NCBI GenBank assembly: GCA_964466195.1
Contig: CAYXMQ010000007.1
Span: forward strand, 96,436-160,435
Reading direction: 5' to 3'
Source of the DNA: PFJX01 sp964466195
Lineage (GTDB): Bacteria; Pseudomonadota; Gammaproteobacteria; Burkholderiales; Thiobacillaceae
DNA length: 64,000 nucleotides
Below, one piece after another: positions 52,120 through 59,878 of this stretch. The notes beneath the pieces were generated by a model, which worked only from the letters and a program-made list of their open reading frames with translations, ran no database searches and was not told the origin of the DNA. Position 1 is the first letter of the stretch, and each line of letters starts with the position of its first letter. A program made the translations under genes and the position numbers.

Positions 52120-52548
52120 ATGGCCAACATTACGCGCTACACGCCGTTCGGCGATCTGATGGACGAAATGTTCAAGAACTTCATGAGCCGGCCTATGCGT
52201 TACCTGGAAGATGAGGCCGGCTTGATACAGATGCGCGTCGATGTGTCGGAAGATGACAAAGATTTCACCCTCAAGGCGGAAATTCCCGGGGTGAAGAAAG
52301 AAGACATCAACGTCACTATCGATGGCAACCGAGTTTCGATCAGCGCCGAAACCAAGAAGGAAAGCGAAGAAAAACAGGGCGCCAAGGTCATCCGCAGCGA
52401 ACGCTATTTCGGCAAGGTTTATCGCAGCATGACGCTGGATAGCGATGTCGACCCGAACACGGCCGACGCCAAATATGCCGATGGCGTTTTGACGCTGACG
52501 CTGCAGAAGAAAGCCAGCAGCACCAGCAAGCAATTGACGATCAAATAA
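52120..52548 (+). CDS. Hsp20 small heat-shock protein, copy 3
   Basis: Alpha-crystallin-family chaperone of 142 aa, the more usual bacterial Hsp20 type (MANITRYTPFGDLMDEMFKN, KAEIPGVKKEDINVTIDGNR, DSDVDPNTADAKYADGVLTL). It is clearly distinct from the two 168-aa copies on the other strand, so the island carries two Hsp20 subfamilies. GAAAGGAG precedes the ATG. It ends the small-protein operon that starts at 51190. Confidence 0.95.
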   Translation: MANITRYTPFGDLMDEMFKNFMSRPMRYLEDEAGLIQMRVDVSEDDKDFTLKAEIPGVKKEDINVTIDGNRVSISAETKKESEEKQGAKVIRSERYFGKVYRSMTLDSDVDPNTADAKYADGVLTLTLQKKASSTSKQLTIK

Positions 52549-52619
52549 GCGGTTCGGGAGGGGGACGATTTCCTGGTGCGATTAGGTACCTGGAAAGGAG
52601 TGGTTGATAAGCCGGGCTG

Positions 52620-52646
52620 GCGGCTCGGGAAAGCTGTCCGAGCCGC
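52620..52646 (+). other. strong hairpin in the hsp20 to GGDEF-EAL gap
   Basis: GCGGCTCGG / CCGAGCCGC form a perfect 9-bp stem with a 9-base loop, 72 bp after hsp20 and about 135 bp before the GGDEF-EAL start. It lacks a T-run. It could be a Rho-assisted terminator or a leader structure. Nothing else is recognised in this 233-bp gap. Confidence 0.5.
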
Positions 52647-52781
52647 TCCGCGAGGGAGTCAAGTCGTTCTTGGGGCGGCCCGGCAAATGGCTTGAGAGCA
52701 CCGCTGCGCCGCTCATTGCAGTACGCAATGAAGGGTAGTACCTGTGTTTTTCCTGCCAAGACGGCGCCGGAAAGGAGCAAC

Positions 52782-55139
52782 ATGAATAAGCAAGCCAGCG
52801 AGCAAGATGCACTGCGCGGTTGTGCAGAAATGCGTGTTTCGGAGATGCGGCGGGCTGACCGGACTGCGATGCTGCGTAAGCATACCGTCGAAGCCCTGCT
52901 GCACGAACTTCAGGTGCAGCAGATCGAACTGCAAATGCAGAACGAAGAGTTGCGCCGCACCCAGGCGGCGCTGCAGGAATCGCGCGACAGCTATGTCGAG
53001 CTCTATGAGTCCGCTCCGGTCGGCTACTTCACACTCGACGGAAGCGGCCTGATCGCCGAGGTCAACCCGGCCGGCGCCGCGCTGCTGGGAGAAGAGCGCA
53101 ATAGGTTGCTGCACCAGGCTTTCGCGAATTTCGTCTTGCCGGAAGAGCGGGAACGCTGGCAAAAGAAAATCATGCATATCCTGCTCAATGACGGCAAAGG
53201 ACATTGCGAACTGCCGCTGCAGCGCGCCGACGGCGTCCACTTCTTCGCCCACCTCGACTGCAGCAGCCAGATGATGGGGAAGACTCTGCCAGTCGTGCGC
53301 ATCGCGGTTGCGGATATCAGCGAGTGCAAGCGTGCCGAGGCGGAACTGCGCATCGCCGCGATCGCCTTCGAATCCCCGCAAGGCATGTTGGTGACCGATG
53401 CCAACGGCGTCATCGTGCGGGTCAATCAGGCCTTTACACGTCTTACCGGCTACAGCGCGGCCGAGGCGGAAGGGCAAACACTGGCGCTGCTCCAATCGGA
53501 GCGCCACGATGCTGCGTTCTATCAGAACCTGTGGTCCAGCCTGAAGCAGAAAAGGCAATGGCAGGGGGAGATATGGAATCGCCGCAAGAACGGCAAGATC
53601 TACGCCGAGTGGATGAGCATTTCCGCCGTCAGCGAGCCGGATGGCCAGCCCACTCATTACGTCGGTACGATTTCGGATATCACCCAGAATGTCGAGGCGG
53701 AGGCGGAGATCCACCGCCTGGCCTACTACGATTCGCTCACCCAGTTGCCCAACCGCCGCCTGCTGCTCGATCGCCTCGGCCAGGCGCTCGCCGCCAGCCA
53801 TCGCAGCGGGCATTACGGCGCAGTACTGTTTCTCGATCTGGACAATTTCAAAACGCTGAACGACACCAGCGGCCACGACATCGGCGATCTGCTGCTGATC
53901 GAGGTGGCGCGGCGTTTGCACGATGTGGTGCGCGAAGGCGACTCGCTGTCGCGCCTGGGCGGCGACGAATTCGTCGTGGTGCTGGAAAACCTCAGCACGG
54001 ATGTCGATGAAGCGGTCCTGCAGACCGAATCGGTGAGCGAGAAGGTGCGCGCGGCGCTGGCCCGACCCTACGACCTCGAAGGCCGCGAATTCCACGGCAC
54101 CTGCAGCCTCGGCGCCGTGCTGTTCCATGGCCATGACGAGCCGCTCGAATCGCTGCTCAAACAGGCCGATCTGGCGCTGTACCGGGCCAAGGGCAGCGGG
54201 CGCAACTGCCTGCGCTTCTTCGATCCGGCCATGCAATTCGCGCTCTACGAACGCAGCGCGCTGGAGACCGATCTGCGCCAGGCCCTGCCGCTCGGCCAGT
54301 TGCAGCTGTATTACCAGGCACAGATCGACCGCGACCGCCGCGTCATCGGCGCCGAGGCGCTGTTGCGCTGGCAGCATCCGCAATACGGGCTCGTCACGCC
54401 GGAAACCTTCCTTACGCTGGCGGAAGAAACCGGTCTGATGCTGTCGATCGGCCGTTGGGTGTTGCACACGGCTTGCGCTCAGCTCGCGACCTGGAGCCAG
54501 CAGGCCACCGCACGTGACCTGCGCTTGTCGGTCAATGTCAGTCTGAGCCAGTTCCGGCAGGCCAGATTCGTCGATCAAGTACAGCAGATACTGGCCGAAA
54601 CGGGCGCCGACCCGCACCGCTTGAAGCTCGAACTGACCGAGCGCGTGGTGGTGGACAACATCGCCGATACCATCGCCAAGCTGCAGGCGCTGAAGGCATT
54701 GGGCATCGGCGTCTCGATGGACAATTTCGGCACCGGTTATTCCTCCTTGTCTGATCTCAAGCGCCTGCCGCTGGAGCAGTTGAAGATCGACCGCTGCTTC
54801 GTCAACGATCTGGCGACCGATGCCAACGACGCCGCCATCGTCCAGACCATCATCAATATGGGGCAGATACTGGGCCTGAAAGTAATCGCAGAAGGGGTGG
54901 AAACGGATGCGCAACTGGACCGACTCGGCCAGTACGACTGCACCAGCTTTCAGGGCAACATATTCAGCCAGCCGGTGCCGTTGGCCGAGTTCGAGCAGTA
55001 TCTGAAGCCCCTCGCAGCGGACTCGAAGACGGCTGATGCCGCGCAGAAAACGAAGCGGCGCAGAACCATCAGCCAGGCGACGCAGGGGATTCGTCTGGTG
55101 GGCAGTACGGGGTTCGAACCTGTGACCCCCGCCGTGTGA
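52782..55139 (+). CDS. PAS-PAS-GGDEF-EAL c-di-GMP signalling protein
   Basis: Soluble 785-aa protein. An N-terminal coiled coil (HELQVQQIELQMQNEELRRT) is followed by two PAS domains (about 85-190 and 200-310), a GGDEF diguanylate cyclase domain (active motif GGDEF near residue 393) and an EAL domain (AEALLRW near 523, LKIDRCFV, IAEGVETD). The EAL loop reads DNFGTG (N648) instead of DDFGTG, losing a metal ligand, so it may be cyclase-only or weakly hydrolytic. The last codons (GSTGFEPVTPAV) read antisense through tRNA-Val. AAAGGAG precedes ATG 52782. Confidence 0.92.
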   Translation: MNKQASEQDALRGCAEMRVSEMRRADRTAMLRKHTVEALLHELQVQQIELQMQNEELRRTQAALQESRDSYVELYESAPVGYFTLDGSGLIAEVNPAGAALLGEERNRLLHQAFANFVLPEERERWQKKIMHILLNDGKGHCELPLQRADGVHFFAHLDCSSQMMGKTLPVVRIAVADISECKRAEAELRIAAIAFESPQGMLVTDANGVIVRVNQAFTRLTGYSAAEAEGQTLALLQSERHDAAFYQNLWSSLKQKRQWQGEIWNRRKNGKIYAEWMSISAVSEPDGQPTHYVGTISDITQNVEAEAEIHRLAYYDSLTQLPNRRLLLDRLGQALAASHRSGHYGAVLFLDLDNFKTLNDTSGHDIGDLLLIEVARRLHDVVREGDSLSRLGGDEFVVVLENLSTDVDEAVLQTESVSEKVRAALARPYDLEGREFHGTCSLGAVLFHGHDEPLESLLKQADLALYRAKGSGRNCLRFFDPAMQFALYERSALETDLRQALPLGQLQLYYQAQIDRDRRVIGAEALLRWQHPQYGLVTPETFLTLAEETGLMLSIGRWVLHTACAQLATWSQQATARDLRLSVNVSLSQFRQARFVDQVQQILAETGADPHRLKLELTERVVVDNIADTIAKLQALKALGIGVSMDNFGTGYSSLSDLKRLPLEQLKIDRCFVNDLATDANDAAIVQTIINMGQILGLKVIAEGVETDAQLDRLGQYDCTSFQGNIFSQPVPLAEFEQYLKPLAADSKTADAAQKTKRRRTISQATQGIRLVGSTGFEPVTPAV

Positions 55140-55170
55140 AGGCGGTGCTCTACCACTGAGCTAACTGCCC
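55096..55170 (-). tRNA. tRNA-Val (anticodon CAC)
   Basis: Minus-strand cloverleaf: acceptor GGGCAGT pairs with ACTGCCC, the D-arm includes TAGCTCAGTGGTAGAGC, the anticodon stem CCGCC/GGCGG encloses loop TTCACAC (anticodon CAC), the T-arm contains GGTTCGAACC, and the 3' CCA is encoded. It overlaps the end of the GGDEF-EAL reading frame by 44 bp on the opposite strand. Confidence 0.95.
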
Positions 55171-55284
55171 TGAACATTGCGTTCAAAGAGGCGCGCATTC
55201 TAATGAGCCGGAGATAGACGGTCAAAGGCTTTTTTCCCGCCCGCTAAAGGTAAAATCGCCGCCTTTCGTATCACCGCCTAGAAC

Positions 55285-56709
55285 ATGGTCCGCACTCGTT
55301 TCGCCCCCTCCCCGACGGGTTATCTGCATATCGGCGGCGCCCGCACCGCGCTGTTTTCCTGGGCCTACGCCCGCAAGATGGGCGGCGAATTCATTCTCCG
55401 CATCGAGGATACCGACCAGGAACGCTCCACCCAGGCGTCCGTGCAGGCCATACTCGATGGCATGGCCTGGCTCGGCATCGACTGGGATGAAGGTCCCTAC
55501 TACCAGATGCAGCGCATGGAGCGATACAAGGAAGTGGTCGACCAGTTGCTGGAGGAAGGCCATGCCTACACCTGCTACGCCAGCAAGGAAGAACTCGATG
55601 TCATGCGCGAAGCGCAGAAGGCGCGCGGCGACAAGCCCCGTTACGACGGGCGCTGGCGGCCGGAACCCGGCAAAACCTTGCCGAGCCCGCCAGCCGGCGT
55701 GACGCCGGTGATCCGCTTCAAGACGCCGCAGGATGGCGTGGTCACGTTCAACGACATGATCAAGGGACCGATCACGGTCGCCAACGCCGAGTTGGACGAT
55801 CTGGTCATCGTGCGCGGCGACGGCGTGCCGACCTACAACTTCGGCGTCGTCGTCGACGATTGGGACATGCGCATCAGCCATGTCGTGCGCGGCGACGACC
55901 ATGTCAACAACACGCCGCGCCAGATCAACATCCTGAAGGCGCTGGGCGCGCCGATTCCGACCTATGCGCATGTGCCGATGATCCTGGGCAACGACGGAGA
56001 GCGCTTGTCCAAGCGGCATGGCGCGGTTTCGGTGCTGCAGTACCGCGAGGAAGGCTATTTGCCGGAAGCGTTGCTGAACTACCTGGCACGCCTGGGCTGG
56101 GGCCACGGCGACGATGAAAAATTCGCGCTGGAGCAGTTTGTCGAATGGTTCGAGGTCAGCCATGTCAGCCATTCCGCCGCGCGTTTCGACGGCAGCAAAC
56201 TGGCCTGGCTGAACCAGCAGTACTTGAAGGAGGCCGACAACACCCGCTTGGCCGAACTGGTGCAGCCCTTCCTGCAGCTACAGAACATCGACACGAGCGC
56301 CGCCGGCGGCACGCTGGCCACCCTCGCCGGCCTCATCGGTCTGGTCAAGGAACGCGTCAATACCGTCGAAGAACTGGCTGATGGCCTGCACATCTACTAC
56401 CGACAAACGCTCGCTGCGAGCGATGAACTCAAGGCCAAACTGCCCAGAACCGCGCTGCCCGCCTTCGAGCAGCTGAAAATGGCTTTCGCCAGCGTGCACT
56501 GGGATGCGCCTGCGCTCAGCCAATTGCTGAAGGACACGGCGCAGGCCTTCGGCCTCAAGATGGGGCAGATCGGCATGCCGTTGCGCCTGGTCTTGTTCGG
56601 AACCGCGCAGACTCCCGCCATCGACCAGATACTGGCCCTGCTTGGCCGCGAGGAAACTCTGCGCCGCATGGATGCGGCCTGGCCGCATGTTTTGGCGGTG
56701 GTGGAGTGA
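55285..56709 (+). CDS. gltX: glutamyl-tRNA synthetase
   Basis: Class I aminoacyl-tRNA synthetase, 474 aa. The HIGH-type motif is TGYLHIGGARTALFSWAYAR near residue 11 and the KMSKS-type motif is RLSKRHGAVSV near 240. The Glu-binding and anticodon domains follow at normal length. It is transcribed divergently from tRNA-Val across 114 bp. Confidence 0.97.
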   Translation: MVRTRFAPSPTGYLHIGGARTALFSWAYARKMGGEFILRIEDTDQERSTQASVQAILDGMAWLGIDWDEGPYYQMQRMERYKEVVDQLLEEGHAYTCYASKEELDVMREAQKARGDKPRYDGRWRPEPGKTLPSPPAGVTPVIRFKTPQDGVVTFNDMIKGPITVANAELDDLVIVRGDGVPTYNFGVVVDDWDMRISHVVRGDDHVNNTPRQINILKALGAPIPTYAHVPMILGNDGERLSKRHGAVSVLQYREEGYLPEALLNYLARLGWGHGDDEKFALEQFVEWFEVSHVSHSAARFDGSKLAWLNQQYLKEADNTRLAELVQPFLQLQNIDTSAAGGTLATLAGLIGLVKERVNTVEELADGLHIYYRQTLAASDELKAKLPRTALPAFEQLKMAFASVHWDAPALSQLLKDTAQAFGLKMGQIGMPLRLVLFGTAQTPAIDQILALLGREETLRRMDAAWPHVLAVVE

Positions 56710-56767
56710 TTCCCGCAGCCGTTAGAATCCTGCCCCGCGCTTAAACAGCCAGACGAACGATTTTTGA

Positions 56768-57388
56768 ATGTTGCAGAAAATGAAGCTCATTGGTTCCCTC
56801 ACCAGTCCGTTCGTGCGCAAAGTACGCATCGTCGCGGCGGAAAAATTTGTCGAATACGAACTGGTCATCGACACGCCCTGGAGCGAAGAAACCCAGGTTC
56901 CCGCCTACAACCCGCTCGGCAAAGTGCCGGTCTGGGTGCTGGAAGACGGCAAAACCCTGTTCGATTCGCGCGTCATCGTCGAATACCTCGAGCACGTCAG
57001 CCCGGTCGGCCACCTGCTGCCGAAAGACGCCCGCCCGCGCATCGTCGTGAAGCGTTGGGAGGCTGTCGCCGACGGCGTCTGCGATGCCGCCGCGTTGATC
57101 TTCGTCGAACGCAAGCGGCACGCCTCCAAGCAGGATGCGGCGTGGATCCAGCGCCAGATGGACAAGGTGGCCGGCGGCCTGAAAATGATGAGCGACGATC
57201 TCGGCCAACAGACCTGGTGCACCGGTGATTTCTTCTGCCTGGCCGACATCGCCGTCGGCGTCGCGCTGGGCTATCTGGAGTTCCGCTTTCCCGAGATCGA
57301 CTGGCGCCGGCAACACCCGAACCTGTCCGAGTTGTTCGACCGTCTGATGCAACGTCCGGCGTTCAAGGACACCGTGCCAGTAGCGTAA
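56768..57388 (+). CDS. glutathione S-transferase family protein
   Basis: Cytosolic GST-fold protein, 206 aa. The thioredoxin-like N-terminal domain (KLIGSLTSPFVRKVRIVAAE) has Ser at the usual catalytic position and NPLGKVPVWVLEDG with the cis-Pro; the glutathione-binding DSRVIVEYLE follows. The all-helical C-terminal domain resembles the YibF subgroup. ATG 56780 is an alternative start. It lies 58 bp after gltX and the substrate is unknown. Confidence 0.88.
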   Translation: MLQKMKLIGSLTSPFVRKVRIVAAEKFVEYELVIDTPWSEETQVPAYNPLGKVPVWVLEDGKTLFDSRVIVEYLEHVSPVGHLLPKDARPRIVVKRWEAVADGVCDAAALIFVERKRHASKQDAAWIQRQMDKVAGGLKMMSDDLGQQTWCTGDFFCLADIAVGVALGYLEFRFPEIDWRRQHPNLSELFDRLMQRPAFKDTVPVA

Positions 57389-57449
57389 GGCAGCCGCCGG
57401 CGCGGTCTTCGCGTGCCGCAGCAGGCCTGAATTTGTCCATAATCAGGCC

Positions 57450-58694
57450 ATGCTCACCGATCAGCTCGCCACCCTTTATCCTTTTCTCACCAGCCTCGCC
57501 ATCGGCCTGTTGATCGGCCTTGAACGCGAGCGTTCACCTTTCGCCCGCGCCGGCCTGCGCACCTTTTCGCTGGTCGCCCTGGCGGGCACGCTGGGCGGGT
57601 TGCTGGCGGAAAAATCCGGTGCGCCGTGGATGCTCGGGGCCGGCTTGCTGGTCATGGGCGGCATGATGGTGGCGACCTATTTCAAGGCCACGGAATCGGA
57701 AGACCCCGGCACCACGACGGTCGCCGCCGTCGTGGTCTGCTATGCACTCGGCGCAATGGTCTGGTACGACTTGGAACAGCTTGCCGTCACCCTCGCGATC
57801 CTGACCACCGCCCTGCTCTACTTCAAACCCGAATTGCGCGGCGTCTCGCGCAATCTGACTCGCATCGATCTGGTCTCCATTCTGCAATTCGCGGTGCTGT
57901 CGTTCGTCATCCTGCCCATCCTGCCGAATCAGGACTACGGCCCCTACAAAGCGCTCAACCCGTACCAGATCTGGTGGATGGTGGTGCTGATCTCCGGTCT
58001 TTCGCTGGCCGGTTACGCCGCCTTGCGCATCGCCGGCCAGCGCCTGGGTACGCTGCTCACCGGCCTGTTCGGCGGCATCACGTCGAGCACGGCGACGACG
58101 CTGGCGTTCTCGCGGCATGCACGCAGTACGCCGGCGCTCGCCGGCATGGCCGCGCTGGTCATCCTGCTCGCCAACTGGGTTGTACTGGTTCGCCTGTCCG
58201 TGCTGCTGGCCGTGCTGGCGCCGGCGCTGCTGCGGCCAATGCTGATGCTGCTCGGCGGCGGCGCGCTGGCCGGCTTGATCGTGATTTACCTGGCCTGGCG
58301 GCGGCTCGATCCGCAGAACGATACCCCCACGCTGGAAATCAGCAATCCGACCGAAATCCGCGCGGCGTTCAGCTTCGCCCTGTTCTATACCGCTGTGCTG
58401 TTCGCGGCCGCCTGGTTGTCCGATTGGGTGGGCAGCCAGGGGGTGTACGCCGTGGCGTTGGTTTCCGGCCTCACCGATGTCGACGCCATCACATTGTCCA
58501 GCCTGCGCCTGTTCAACCTCGGCAATCTGCAGGTCGATCAGACCGTCAACACCATCCTGCTGGCCGTACTGGCCAACATCCTCTTCAAAAGCGGCCTCGC
58601 CGCCGTCATCGGCGGTCGCGCGCTGGCTCGCCGTGTGTTGCCCGGCATGGCGGCGGTGGCTGGCGGCCTGGTGTTGGGCTGGCTGTTGGTTTGA
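57450..58694 (+). CDS. MgtC/SapB N-terminal + DUF4010 membrane protein
   Basis: Multi-pass membrane protein, 414 aa. The N-terminal third is MgtC-like (SLAIGLLIGLERERSPFARA, LRTFSLVALAGTLGG). DUF4010 follows, with many hydrophobic segments and the GLFGGITSSTATTLAFSRHA motif. It is probably an inner-membrane transporter or regulator of unknown cargo; MgtC homologues influence magnesium adaptation and the F-ATPase. It is convergent with mutY, 74 bp away. Confidence 0.88.
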   Translation: MLTDQLATLYPFLTSLAIGLLIGLERERSPFARAGLRTFSLVALAGTLGGLLAEKSGAPWMLGAGLLVMGGMMVATYFKATESEDPGTTTVAAVVVCYALGAMVWYDLEQLAVTLAILTTALLYFKPELRGVSRNLTRIDLVSILQFAVLSFVILPILPNQDYGPYKALNPYQIWWMVVLISGLSLAGYAALRIAGQRLGTLLTGLFGGITSSTATTLAFSRHARSTPALAGMAALVILLANWVVLVRLSVLLAVLAPALLRPMLMLLGGGALAGLIVIYLAWRRLDPQNDTPTLEISNPTEIRAAFSFALFYTAVLFAAAWLSDWVGSQGVYAVALVSGLTDVDAITLSSLRLFNLGNLQVDQTVNTILLAVLANILFKSGLAAVIGGRALARRVLPGMAAVAGGLVLGWLLV

Positions 58695-58768
58695 CCGGTG
58701 TGATCCGCGTGCCAGCCGGTCCGCTCAGGCGTGCATGCAGCGCGAAGCCCTTGCTGGGGTGGTCTGTG

Positions 58769-59866
58769 TCAGTCCGCGGCAGATCGCAGCGCCGCCAGTA
58801 TCCGGCGCACCGGCGTCGGCAGCGCCGCGCCATCGAGCTCGTCGAGCGATAGCCAGATCCTTCCGGGTTCCTCCAGCGCATGTGTCGGCGACACCTGCAA
58901 GCGCCAAGGTTGGATAGTCAGCCGGAAGTGGCTGAAGCCGTGTTCGAAACCCGGCAATTCGCCGGGTTTCTCATCCTCAGGCACCGGCCGATAGCCGAGC
59001 CGTAAGGCCGCCAGCATCGGGTCGTCCTCCACGGCGAATTCGGGCAAGCTCCATAAGCCTCCCCAGATGCCGCTGTTAGGACGTTTCTCCAGCAAGACTT
59101 CGCCGGCATGCATCAGCACCAGCATCGCCGTTGATCTTGAAGGCAGGTTTTTTTTCGGCCGGGCGGCGGGCAGTTCGCGCTGGCGGGCGTGCTGATTGGC
59201 GTGGCAGTCGGCGGTGAACGGACAGCTGTCACAGCGCGGCCGGGCGCGGCGGCAGACGGTGGCGCCGAGGTCCATCAAGCCTTGCGTGTAGGCGCGAATG
59301 TCGGCCATGTCGGCGGCCTCGTGGGTCGCTTTCGGCAGCAGAGATTCCGCCAATAGCCAAAGCTGTTTTTCGATGGCTTTCTCGCCTGGCCAGCCATCGA
59401 CGCCGAACACCCGCGTCAGCACCCGTTTGACGTTGCCGTCGAGGATGGCGCGGCGTTCGCCGAACGCAAACGCGGCGATGGCGGCGGCAGTGGAGCGGCC
59501 GATGCCGGGCAGCGCCAGCATCGCATCGACGTCGCGCGGGAACCGGCCGTCATGTTCGCCCGCAATGCGTTGCGCCGCCGCATGCAGATTGCGCGCCCGG
59601 CTGTAGTAACCGAGGCCGGACCAGTGCCCGAGCACGTCATCCTGTTGCGCCGCGGCCAATGTCGCCAGATCGGGAAAGCGGGCCAGAAAACGCTGGTAAT
59701 ACGGAATGACGGTTTCCACTTGCGTCTGCTGCAACATGATTTCCGACAGCCAGACCGGGTAGGCGTCCGCCTGATGGCCGACCTGCCAGGGAAGCGCGTG
59801 GCGGCCATGCTGTCGTTGCCAGGCGATCAGGCGCGGGGCGAAATTCGCAACGAGTGAGTTGGACAC
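58769..59866 (-). CDS. mutY: A/G-specific adenine DNA glycosylase
   Basis: Base-excision enzyme removing adenine opposite 8-oxoguanine, 365 aa. Catalytic-domain signatures are SEIMLQQTQVETVIPYYQRF and the helix-hairpin-helix LPGIGRSTAAAIAAFAFGER with the catalytic Asp in ILDGNVKRVL. The 4Fe-4S ligands follow the C-x6-C-x2-C-x5-C pattern (CRRARPRCDSCPFTADC). The C-terminal NUDIX-like 8-oxoG recognition domain is present (LLEKRPNSGIWGGLWSLPEF). It lies 12 bp before the thioredoxin-fusion gene on the same strand. Confidence 0.96.
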   Translation of the reverse strand: MSNSLVANFAPRLIAWQRQHGRHALPWQVGHQADAYPVWLSEIMLQQTQVETVIPYYQRFLARFPDLATLAAAQQDDVLGHWSGLGYYSRARNLHAAAQRIAGEHDGRFPRDVDAMLALPGIGRSTAAAIAAFAFGERRAILDGNVKRVLTRVFGVDGWPGEKAIEKQLWLLAESLLPKATHEAADMADIRAYTQGLMDLGATVCRRARPRCDSCPFTADCHANQHARQRELPAARPKKNLPSRSTAMLVLMHAGEVLLEKRPNSGIWGGLWSLPEFAVEDDPMLAALRLGYRPVPEDEKPGELPGFEHGFSHFRLTIQPWRLQVSPTHALEEPGRIWLSLDELDGAALPTPVRRILAALRSAAD

Positions 59867-59878
59867 GGCTGCTGACGC

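Noticed and set aside
52713..54914. A 733-codon minus-strand frame over the GGDEF-EAL gene
   Set aside because: Shadow of a well-defined PAS-GGDEF-EAL protein; no recognisable domain.
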